The notes beneath the pieces were generated by a model. It made no database searches and was not told where the DNA came from. It saw only the letters and a list, made by a program, of their open reading frames with translations. A DNA stretch of 64,000 bases from Agelaius tricolor (taxonomy: Eukaryota > Chordata > Aves > Passeriformes > Icteridae), in contig JALJCS010000016.1 of the NCBI GenBank assembly GCA_023055355.1, positions 806,001 through 870,000 of the forward strand, given 5' to 3'. The translations under genes and the position numbers were made by a program. This document shows positions 33,201 through 45,200 of this stretch, in pieces. Position 1 is the first letter of the stretch; the number at the start of each line of letters is the position of its first letter.

Positions 33201-36200
33201 TTCTGGGTGAGAGCAACAGGATAAGAGCAGTTTTAAATGAACTCAAGGTGAGGACCCTGTGGAATGTTGTGGGAGGTATTTGTGTGCCCAGCTGAGCCTC
33301 AGGGGCTCAGAACCTTCCAGATTTCCTTGTGTGGTAGCAGAGTTTGTCTTATGGAAGAGACAGTTAAAAACAGGTGCTAATTTTCAGGTTGTTACTCAGA
33401 ATTTATTAGGTTTAATATGAAGCTGAGAATAAGAAAGTTTACAGAGATAACTTGGCCTCCTCCTATGGGAGAATTGATTTTTTAACTCCTTGTGCAGAGT
33501 CAGATGCAGCATTTTGAGATTAATTTCACAGATGAACTGTAACAAAGTGAGGTGTAGAGGGGAGATGTCTCAGCACACATCTGCAGGGACTGGCACACAG
33601 GAACTGTTGGGTCTGAAATGCTGGGAATACTCCTCAGGAATTCACTGACCCAAACCCTGAGCTGCTGTTCTCTGTTTTCAGGCAGAAACGCCCTGCATTT
33701 GGCTGCCAAGTATGGCCATGCTTTGTGCTTGCAGAAGCTCTTGCAGGTACTGAAAATACAGCTTGTCTCTTACAGCTCTTGTATTGAGGGGGGAAAAGTG
33801 GCTTTAAAGTCTGGATATCCATTGGCCAAAAACACAGCATCCCAAAAAACACATTTCCTGTCAAACCACCACACATACACTGGTTCAAAACTGGGATATG
33901 TGATTTCTTTCTTAATCAGATTCTTTTTAAAAAATAAGAGTCATGGGGGAAAGACCTTTTCATGTTAAATACCAGGTTGGGACTGAAAGAAGGCTAAAAT
34001 AAATAAAATAAACTTTTTTTTTTTTTAAATCTTTTCATAGACTGTCAAATCAAGTTGTAGTTTGCGGCTCTTGAAGAAAATGGGGCTGTCTTTTAAAGCT
34101 GGGCATTTATAGCCACAAATTCTCATTAATGAAACAGTGTTAGAGGATTGTCTTAGGTTTGTGTGATGTTTATTTTTTCTTCATTTATTCCTGGTCAGTG
34201 TATGTTCATTTGATTTTTTTTTTTTTTGTTTTGTTATTTTGAATGAGTTCTTTTAAACTTTTAATTGATGCGTGTCTCCATGCAGATATAAAGGCTCATT
34301 ATCTGTGAAATGAATTGTGCAATTCCTGTGCATCTTTTTTACTTAAATCACGTTTTATTGCTTTAATTTAAAGCTCAAACACCTGATGTTGTAAATGCAG
34401 TCTGGATTCTGATTGATAACTGGGATTATTTATTTCAACAGTACAATTGTCCAACAGAGAATGTGGATCTCCAGGGAAGAACTGCTCTTCATGATGCAGG
34501 TGAAGGGCTTGGCTTTGCTGGTAACTGTATGGAAACAAAGATTTAATTAATGCATTTACTTCCAGATGGGCTGAATCCTTCTCTTTTAATTTTGATGGCT
34601 GTAGTAGGAGAGAGTGTTTTATATTGCCATGACATTTGTCCGCAATAATGAACATTAACAGTGTTACAGGGCTTGGAGGCCTGAGATGAAGTTGGGTAAA
34701 ACATTCAAGCACCACGAGCAGAGATTCAGGGCAGTGCTGGGGTGGGTGAAGAGTCTTTGCTCTGGGTTTCCTGCAGCCTCCCTGTGCTGCAGTGTCTGGC
34801 ACAGCAGTGTTTGGTTGCTGTGGGTGGTTTCCTGCAGCCTCGCTGTGCTGCACAGCAGTGTCTGATTGCTGTGGGTGGTGTGAGAGCCGAGCCCTGCAGC
34901 CCGGCTGTGGGCATTTTGTGAAACACACACCCCCAGGGCTGTGCCTGGGCCCTCCCCAGGCTGCTGTCCCTGCCCTGTGTCACCTCCCTGTGTCCTCTCT
35001 GTCCCCAGCCATGTCCGACTGCTCCACCAGCATCCAGCTGCTCTGCGACCACGGCGCCGCCGTCAACTCCAAGGACGGGGTAAGGGGCTGCCTCCCCCTC
35101 CTCTGCTCCTCCCTGCTGCACACAGGGAGCTGCTGGCCCCTTCTGGCTCCTCCCTGCCCTCACGCTGTCCCCTGTGTCCCCCAGGACGGGAGGACACCGC
35201 TGGTGCTGGCCACCCAGATGTGTCGCCCCGCGGTGTGCCAGCTGCTCATAGACAGGGGGGCCGACCTCAATGCCAGGGACAAGCAGAGCAGGTAAGGTCT
35301 GCAGGGCACTGCTGGGCTCCTGCTGGCACCTGGGGGAGGGCTGTCCCTTGGCAGAATGGGTGGCCCTGGGGGAAGGCTGTCCCTTGGCAGAATGGATGGT
35401 TCTGGTGGGGCAGGGCTGTCCCTTGGCAGAATGGGTGGGCTCAGTCTGGGGGAGGAGAACCTGGGAGTCAGTTCACAAGTGGATCTGCCAATTCAACACC
35501 TGGCCTTTTCTCCTGCTCCTGCTGGCATCCAAAATATTCCCAGGCTTGTTCTTGCCAGCAGGGAACCTGGACTTGGTTCTTTAAAGGGTTTTTCTGTCCT
35601 AAGCAGCCTTTGGGATCAACGTGCACAATGGGCCATGGCAGAAGTGGTGCTCTGGCAAGAAATCCTGAGTCCAGTGGAGCTCCCAAGGGACCTTGAGCTG
35701 TTTATTCCTGGGCTCTGTTTGTAGCTGCTGCTTTTGCCTGTGATTTCTTGGAGAATTGCTCCATGACACGAGGCTGCTGTGGGACAAAGCCTGGCTACTC
35801 ACACTGCACGTCCTGCAGCTGGGGAATGTTTGGGGAGCTCTGCCAGGGCTGCACTCCCAGGGCTCCCAGGCACCCCCTCTCCAAACCTTGTCTAAACTCC
35901 TTGCCTGGTGTTTGTTGTGTCTGTTGAGATTTGTATCTGGTAGAGGAAACCAAAGTCATGGGAGTTCTCCAAACACTGGGTGGCTTTCAAAGGCAGCAAG
36001 TCTATGCTGGTTTTGTAGAAATACTGTTATTATGGTGGGTTTGTTTGCTTTTGCACAAATATTTAAACATTTCCGAGTGACTTTGGAAAGCTGTTTCCTG
36101 TGTGGGCAGAGGGAAGGTGCCTTGGCTGAGGTTTCTGAGGTCAGACATGTTTGTACCAGGGCTGGCTCTGTGAGTGATGCTCTGTGGGGTCCCCGGGTCT

Positions 36201-39200
36201 CTCAACGCCCTCTCTCTCCCCATGCCAGGACTGCCCTAATGTTAGGCTGTGAATATGGCTGCAAGGATGCCGTGGAGGTGTTGCTCAGGAATGGTGCTGA
36301 TGTTGGTTTGACTGATGGCCTTGGCCATGACTGTGCTTACTATGCCAGGATTGGGGACAATATTGACATTTTGGCTTTAATAAAAGCTGCCGTTGAGGAC
36401 TCCAGCAGAGGTAGGAGGAACCTACAGCACCTTCCTTGGGGTGTGGGATTGTGTCCCTGCGGCTTCAGGGGCTGTTTGGGAGGGCAGCTGTGGTCCTTTG
36501 GCCACAAAGGTCATGATCTGCCTGTTTGGGAGGGGAAGGACAGTTATTAGGGTTGTGTGGTTTTAGCAAAGCTTTTAAGAGGGTTGCAGGCTCTGGTGCC
36601 TCGAGGGTTTAACAGTATTGATCATGGGAGTTATTTACCCTTATTTATAGAAATAAATAGCCTTTATTTTATAGAAAACCTTGAGGATGTTTCCATGTTT
36701 GATTCGTTGGGGGTGTGGTGAGCTATTTTTTGAAGTGCCCTCCCAGGGTGGAAGGGGGATGGAATTAGCTGAATGTGTCACGTTGCTGCATGAATCTGAG
36801 CAAAATGCCTTTTGTAACTCCCTGTTTTTGTGATGCCTTTTTAGGAAGAGACAGCATCAAGAGAGGGCAGGCTGAGCAAAAGGTACTTGGTGAAGCCATT
36901 TGTCAGTGAGGGGTTGAGAGGGGACCATTTGTGCGGTGACCCCTGTCCCAGTGGGAAGTGGGGAGGTGGGATGGCACAGGCATCTGAAGGAATGCTCTGC
37001 TGCTGCACTGACAGGTCTCCAGTGTGTCCCAGAGGTGGGGCCGGGGCTATGGAGCACAGGAGGAGCTCCAGCTGTTCCAGAAGGAGCCCAGCACTCAGGT
37101 GGGTGGGCAGGGAGGGTGAGCCACAGGCACTAAAGGCAGGCTGGGCTGCTGCACTGAGCACTAATGATCCCCTCAGCAAAGGTCGGGTACTGCTGCTTGC
37201 TTGAAGCCTAATTGCATGATGTGCAGTGTGGCAATTATGCAGATGAGCTGTAAACTTTTTTCAGGGAAAAACTGCACCTTTTTTGGGTGATAAATAGTTG
37301 GAAGTGTCCCTGTCTTAAGCTTTCCTACCTCTTAACCTTCTGCCTCTGCAGTAAAATCAGTCACAAACGAGGAAGATTTTTTTTTTTTTACATTTTCAGG
37401 AGATGTATGTTTGTGTCATACTAAAAATAATCTGTGTCACAATTGTTCCACTAACCAGCATTCATTTTCCCATCTCATTCCCTTGTCATTGCAGTTTCAA
37501 AAGGCTAGGCAGGGCTTGGAGTGCTCAGTAGCTGTTAAATCTGCTGGCTCAGAGTCTTTACCTTTCCCAATGTGTGTGTAGTGTGGGGAGGTCTTCATCT
37601 TTGTTTTTAAATGCCATATTTGCCTTTGAAGGACTTGGAGCTGGAAAACCAAGATTTGAAGGATCGAATGAGGGAAGTGCAGGAGGAGCAGAGGATGCTG
37701 CTGGACAGAATCAGTGGGCTACAGCTGCAGCTCACTGAGGTAAACCAAGGCTTGGAATGCCTGGCTGGGAAGCTGGGACAGCCACCTGGTGCTGACAGGA
37801 AGGCCCAGGGGTTAGGATGGGGTTAGGATGGGGTCTGCACTGCTTTCCTGGGAATCACTGCAATGTGTGTGTCCCCATTGGCTGCTGGAAAAGCCTTTGG
37901 TCCTGTAGTTACACCTGAATTGTGAGGAGGCTGCTGCCATGTGCTTCCCTGACACCCAGAAATTGGGGCAGCAGCATTTGGGGCTCTGTCCCCCAGCAAT
38001 GGGCTGCTCTGGAGTGCTGCAATTTGGAGAACTGAGCTTCATCTCTCCATTAAATGTAGGTGGTGTGTGGCAGGGCTCTGTCATCAGCTGACTTTCCAGC
38101 TGTTACTACAAGTGCAAGCACAGAGAAAAAACATAAATTCTTCAATTGGCAAGAAAACAAAGCCAAAGGTTTCCAACAAAAGTTTCTCACCCAAATTTTG
38201 AACGTTGATTTAAAAAAAAATTTCCTTCCTTTTGGAGGTCTAAGTGTGACCTGTAGAAAGAAAACATAAAGAGGATTTTTTTGTTGGTTTTTTGCTTTGT
38301 GGAGGCTGTTTCTTTGCTGTATTTTTTAGAGGTACATTTATGCAGCCCCCCCTAAATGCAGCCCATGGATAGAAAGAATATTTCTTAGTGCAGTCAGTGG
38401 CTTGTCTGAACTCCTGTTTTAAGAATTGCCTTTATAAAATGAACTTCTTAATAGTCACTTCCCCAAATCAGCAAACTTCTTCTGAAAAGCTGTAGTTGAC
38501 TGCCTCAGTAGTGTCTGAGCTGGGAAACAGGAGATATTCCATTTCTCAGACATTGCTCTGTCAGACACCCTCAACCCCTAGCTAGAGAAATAAAATCAGA
38601 GCAATAAAGCTGGATGGAAATTGGAAGGGCAGCATTAGAAGCTGGGGTGGATTTGTCAGCTGATGAACTGTGTGTGAGCCCCTTAAACATCATTGAGAAA
38701 ATCATTTGGGGGGGATTTTTTTTTTGTCATTTTTGCAGGAGCAAATGTTTGCAGATGATCTTGAGAATGAGGTAGGATGTGTCACCTGCAGGTGTAACAG
38801 CACTGGGGAGCAGGGGAAGCAGCTCTCTCTTTTATTTCCTCTGCAGTTTTAAATGCACTATTTAAAAGCTACCTAAAAATGCCAAGTGAAGCATCTACTG
38901 CTCTGGATCAGTTTGTGCAGCTGCACAGCATTTCTGTAACTACAAATAATTATCCTTCCCACGGCTCCTTTAAAGCTCACTTAGGATCTTGAGCACACTG
39001 ATAATATTAAGCATCTCTGTAGTGACTTTCAGTAATGCAAGACTAACAAATATGATTTAATTAAACAGTAGCAGGTTATGTTGGTGCATATTCTTGACTC
39101 ATTCTTCAAGACTCCTCCTGTAGAGGAGCAGTCTTGAAGAAGAACTCCAGAAGCAAAAAATTAGAGATTCTTTCGGTGCTGATCTTGGTTGAAGTTCTGT

Positions 39201-42200
39201 CTAAACTCTTCAAAAAGTTCCTTGAGGTCTTACAACCCTGTCCATTCTTGTGGCTTTGGCTATGTGGCACTCCTTCTCTTTCAGAAAGATGAGTTGAAGA
39301 AAATCCTGACTACCAAGGAAAAGCAGCAGGAAGAAAGTTTAAGGACTATTGAAGCTCTCAAAGCTAAACTCAAGTATTATGAAGTATGTTGAGTGATTTG
39401 AAATGGGATATAGCAATTGATATTTACAGTAGGAAGTACTTCAGCATGTTAAATTGCTGAAACTGTTGAATGGTTACCTCATTGCAAAAGCTTTCCCTGC
39501 CCCTTCACCCTAGTTTAACACAGAGCAGAAATGTGAAGTGAATTTTCAGCCTGACTTTTGTTTCTTGCCCTTTGATTTTAGGGTGACTCTGCAGGGTCTG
39601 GAGGTAACTTTGGAACCAGTGAGTACAGTTAATTGTTGAGGCTTGCTGTGCATGATGGGGCGTTGGAATGCAGGGATCAAAGGGGGTTTTTGGTCATCTC
39701 TTGCTGTTGCTGGTCTGAAATGCAGCCAAGCCTCGTGCCCAGCCCCGCGAGCAGAGCTGTGTTTGCAGGAGCTGCCAGCAGCTCCATCTCCCAGGATGGA
39801 GAGTGCCTGGCCTTGGGACATGTGCTGGGGCCCCTGCTGTGCCCTCTGCTCACAGCAACAGCCAGCTGGGCAGGGTCTGTGCCCCCAGAGGAGCTGCCCT
39901 GTCCGTCCCTGCAGGCTGAGCAGTGCCTGCCTGGCTGGGGAGCAGCAGCTGTGTCAGAGCTGGAGTGGAACAGCTCTGCCTTCAGCACAGCACTGGGCTC
40001 CCATTCGTGTGAGGAATGAACCCTTCCCAGCCTCCTGCATCCAGCCCAGCTGCAGACCTGCCTGGCCCTTGTGTAACACAAGGGCTCTTGACAGATTAAA
40101 TGGTATTTGGAGTGTTTGGCTGCCTGGCAGGAGGAGTCCTGGATGGGGAGTGCAGGGGATGCTCTCCCTGCTGAGGTCAGTGCAGACATGAGCTGGGCAA
40201 GCTGCCAGCCCTGACCCTGGTGCAGGACAGAGCCCAGCCTGGCAAAGCACTTCTGTCCTCCTCCTTAGGAGGGCTTTGGCCAGGCTTCCCCTGGGGATTC
40301 ATTAAGTAGAAGTTGTTTTAATAACAAGTACTTAAACACCAGCCTTCAGCCTGGCGTGACCCCAGTGACCAGAATAAAGCTGGGCAGGAAAATCAGTGTT
40401 CTTGTGATTGTGTTCCTGTTTTTAACCAGAGCCTAAACACTGTTTGCTTTGAAAATCCAGGAAAAGAAGATTTATTACTTAAACAAGGCCAAGCATTTGC
40501 AGTGGAATCCCAGGTAATAAATATTTTTCCACTGGAAAGAACTCTGAGGTAGTCATGCTGGGAAAGCTAAACGTGCTTATAAAAGTGTGTTTATTGAGCA
40601 TTGCTTCGAGCACACGGTTTTGGGGAATTCTTGCTTTTCTGTGTTTATTTTTTACTGCGGGTGCCCTCTAGAGTCCTGTCTGTGACAGGCTGGAAATGCA
40701 GGGAGCTCCTAGGTCTGTCCTGAGCTCTCCTAAACGTGTTTTACAAAGCCACTCTGTAAACTGGGGGCTCATCTCCATAATATTTTTCTAATTTATTAAT
40801 CTATTATAATAATATAATAATAGAATTATAATAAAATAATATACAGATTATTTCCTTTTCCTGCCTGCTATATAATAATTCCCTGACAGTTCTGTTTGAT
40901 AGCTATCAATCTTTTAAAGCAACAATTTGTATATGAACAAGGTCCAGCAGACCCTTGGCGGTGGAATGAGGTGGGCTTTAAGGTCCCTTCCAACCCAAAC
41001 CCTTCCAGAATTCTGAGTGACTGCATTCCTCAGTCTTCTCAGCAAGAAGGGTCTGGTAGCCATGGCATTCTCTGCTCTGATTCCTCATAAAATTATTTTC
41101 ACACACTTGAGGGATGGGAGCAATATCTTAATAAATTAAATTTGTTCTAGCAGATGAGTGATTAAATATGAATGCAGAACAAGGGAAGTGGAATTGATGC
41201 ATTATACCTGCCCCTCTAGGTTTAGATGGGATAGTGGGAAGGAATTGTTCCCTGGGAGGGTGGGGAGGGGCTGGGATGGAATTCCCAGAGCAGCTGTGGC
41301 TGCCCCTGGATCCCTGGAAGTGTCCAAGGCGGGGTTGCACAGGGCTTGGAGCACCCTGGGACAGTGGAAGGGTCCCTGCCATGGTAGGGGTGGCACTGGA
41401 TGGGATTTAAGGTCCCTTCCAACCCAAACCAGTCCATGATTGGGGAGCAGTAATGCAGAACTATATTTGAGATTTTTGCTGTTAAAAGCCAAAATACCTG
41501 TTTTCCAATAGGGGCAAGAATAACTTACTATTAAAAAAAAAAAAAAACTCTTGTACTAGTGATGCTCAGATCAGCTGGATTTTAGTCAGCTCCCATTGCC
41601 CCAGAGAGTGGCAGCTCCCGTTGCCCCAGAGAGTGGCAGCTCCCATTGCCCCAAAGAATAAGCAATAAACACGTGTATGTGGCCTGTCAGAGTTGTGAAC
41701 TTTTATTTTTTGTGCCAATTTCCCTTCAGTCGCGGTCTATGCTGAGGCCCCTGGAGCTGTCCCTGCCTAGCCAGTCGCCCAACTCCGAGAAGGAGACTTT
41801 GAAGAAGGAGCTGGAGAGCCTGAGGAGCTGCTTTGGTGCAGCCAAGGAGGAGATCAGCAAGCTGCAGAGGGAGCTGGCCCTGAAGGCCTCGGAGTGCAGA
41901 GCTCTGGCCTCAGAGTGCGAGAGGAGCAAGGCAGAGTCTGACAGCCAGGTCAGGCAGCTGGAGGACGCCCTGAAGGACGTGCAGAAGAGGATGTTCGACT
42001 CCGAGGGCAAGGTGAAGCAGATGCAGAGCCACTTCCTGGCTCTCAAGGAGCACCTGGCCAGCGAGGTGGCCTCGGGGAGCAGCAAGGCGACGGAGGAGCT
42101 GAAGGAGCAGCTCCGGGAGATGAAGGCCAAGTATGAGGGAGCCTCTGCCGAGGTGGGGAAACTGAGGAACCAGATCAAGCAGAACGAATTGCTGGTGGCA

Positions 42201-45200
42201 GAGTTCCGGAGGGACGAGGGCAGGCTGGTGGAGGAAAACAAAAGGTTGCAGAAGGAGCTTGTGAAGTTGGAGATGGAGCGAGACAAAAGGGGCAGGAATG
42301 TCACGGAGTTGGAAGGGCAGCTCAGAGAGACGGCGGCCAAGCTGGCCCAGTCTGTGAGCGCAGAGCAGTTTGAGAACATGAAGGGTTTGCTGTCAAACGA
42401 GGTGAACGAGAAGGCAAGGAGGTTAGCAGAGGTGGAGGGGGAGCGGGAGAAGCTGCAGGCAGAGCTGGTGCTATTACAGAGGGAGTCTGAGAGTCAGAGA
42501 GCTCAGCTGGCACAGCATGTGAAGGCAGAGGAGCACGAGCAGATGAGGAGTGGGTTTGAGCAGAGGGAAGAGGAGCTGGGGAAGGCAATTTCTGAGCTAT
42601 CACAGAAGAATGAGACTCTGCAGAAGGAACTTGAAAGATTGCAGGCTGATAACAAGGTGCTGAAGCAGCAAGTCCAAATGCTAAAAACTGAAATTAAAAG
42701 CCAGAATGTGCCTTTAAAAATTCATGAGGAGTTGAAGAAAGCAAACGATCTGGCTGTGGGTGACCTGACAAAAAAGCTTTTTGAAATAACAAAGAAGTAC
42801 AATGAAAGCAAAGCAGAAGCTGAAAAGTTGCTGGCAGAGAAGAACAACTTAAATGAGAATATCAGCCACTTGCAAGCTGTGTACCTGTCTCCAGAGCAGC
42901 ACAAGAAAGAGCTGGAAGCTTTAAAATCTAATGGGATTGAGCTTGAGAAGCAGCTTGCTGAGCTTCAGAAGAAATATGATGAGGAGCAGGCAAAAGTGGG
43001 CAAACTGGTGGCTGAGAACACAGGCTTGAGGGAGACTCTGAGGGATCAGTATGTGCTGGCCACCACGCACGAGGAGGTTAAAACTGTCCTCAACAGCACC
43101 CTGGAAAAGACCAATGGGGAGCTGTCAGACCTGAAGGGCAAAATTGGAGAGATAAAGCAGGAGTTCCTGAGGGTAAACGAAGAAAACGGAGCTTTAAAAA
43201 ACAAGGTGAAACTCTTACAGAACCAATTAAAAACGGAGTATATCAGTTTAAAGGATCATGAAGCCACGGTAAATACTTTAAATAAAAGCGTGCAAGAGCT
43301 GCAGGAGAGCAATGCTGCCGTTAGGGCTGAGCACCAGAGGGGGCAAGATGAAATCTTGCAGTTGCAGGCAGAAATCGAAGCCCAGAAGAAGGAACTGGAC
43401 ACAATCCAAGAGTGCATCAAGCTGAAATACGCCCCGGTGGCCTCCTTTGAGGCCAGAGAGCAGAGCCTGGAGGGCATGGTGAAGGAGCTGAGGGCGCAGC
43501 TGCAGGAGCAGCAGCAGAGGTGCAGGGGCAGCGAGGAGGAGGCGCGGAGGTGCAGAGAGGAGAGCGAGCAGCTCAGGAGCGGGCTCCTGTCCATCCAGAG
43601 CGACCTGCAGCACAACTACGTGCTGGCAGAGAAATGCCACCAGCTGGAGAGGCTGTGCGCCAGCAGCATGGAGGAGCTCAGGCAGCAGCTGAGGGCCCTG
43701 CTGAGGAAGCACACGGGAGAGGAGGGGCAGCAGGAGGGAGCCGTGGCCCATGAGGCGCCGTCGGAGCGGCTGCAGGCGCTGAGGGAGGCCCTGGGCCGCA
43801 CCGTGGAGGAGCTGCGGCAGGCCCTGAGCAGCAAGGAGGAGCGATACCACAAGGAAACGCTCAGAGTTGGAGAGCTGCAGCAGGAGCTGGCCCAGCTGAA
43901 GGAGTGCTCAGTGCCTCTGGTGGAATACACCCAGCTGAAGGAAGGGCTGGAGGGAGAAATCGCGGCCATCAAGCGCGGCCTGGAGGAAAAGGAGGCGGAA
44001 ACGCAGGCCAAGAGCCAGGAGGTGCTGAGGCTGCAGGAGGAGCTGCGGCGGAGCCAGCAGGCCCTGGCAGAGCTGCAGAGCCAGGAGGTGGTGGCCGTGG
44101 CAGAGTACAGCTCCATGAAGGCTGACCTGGAGGCCCAGGTGAGCAGCATGGCCGGCCACCTGGCCAGCATGAGCCACAAGTACGAGCAGGCCTGCGAGGA
44201 GGCCCTGCAGGCCAGGAGGAGCGAGCTGTCCCTCAAGGACGAGAAGGAGCTGCTCCAGCTCAGGAGCTGCAGCATCGAGCAGGAGATCAAGGACCAGAAG
44301 GAGAGGTGTGACAAATCACTGACAACCATTATCGACCTGCAGAAGAGGATCCAGGAGTCTGCAAAGCAGGTGGAAGCCAAGGACAACAAGGTGAGATCTG
44401 GGTTTGTGCTCCTGATGCTCTCAGCTCAGCATTCAGCTCCTGAGGCGCTCCAGCGCCACTTTGTGCTGAGCATTAGGAACCCAGGGTTGGCCCAAAGCCC
44501 TGATTTTACATCATGCAAAGTTTTTCCAGTCCCTTATATGTTCTGGACATCCTGTAGTGTTTAAATTCTGTTAAAGCTTCAGACTTCTGGGAATATCGGC
44601 TCCTCCTTCCTCTGGAGCTGTGTTTGTTGGGCATCTCTGGCTTGCCTTCTAAAGGTTCACTGTTATTCCTAGAAGTTAGACCTGGAATGTCCTTAGATCC
44701 TCCCTTTTTTCAGTCTCTTATGTCACTGTACCTGCCACACCCCAGTGCCAGGGAGCACAATGGGAACCAGCATGTCAGCAAAGCAAAGTCCTCTCTCTGC
44801 AAGCTGGGACAAAGAGCCTTCAATGCTTGCTGGGCTTCATCAGACTCGAAAGAATGTTAAAGAGCAGTTTGCAGTGAGACATCCTTAAATGGTGTTTTCT
44901 GTGTTTTTATTTTACAGATAACAGAGCTGCTGAACGACGTGGAGCGGTTAAAGCAGGCTCTCAACGGCTTGTCCCAGCTGACATACACCACTGGGATCCC
45001 CTCCAAGAGGCACAACCAGCAGGTGGAACTGCTCCAGAGCCAAGTGAAAACACTCCAGCAGCAGCTGGCTGTAAGTGCTCACACAAGGTGTTGTCTGACG
45101 TGCAGTAGCATTGCTTAATTCCCTGTGTAAACAGGGAAATGTGGATGTGCCTTCTGGAGCAGGGGGTGGGACAGCAACCTCACACTTCACAAGTACACTA

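Noticed and set aside
41646..41729. Upstream extension of the UACA exon 16 frame, with an ATG at 41646
   Set aside because: A strong acceptor (cccttcag) at 41722-41729 is followed by the conserved SRSMLRP; the upstream part matches no UACA residues and includes a 25-bp tandem repeat.
41726..44389. Long minus-strand frames (217, 190 and 257 codons) opposite UACA exon 16
   Set aside because: Antisense shadows: coiled-coil codons (GAG, CAG, AAG, CTG) give few antisense stops.
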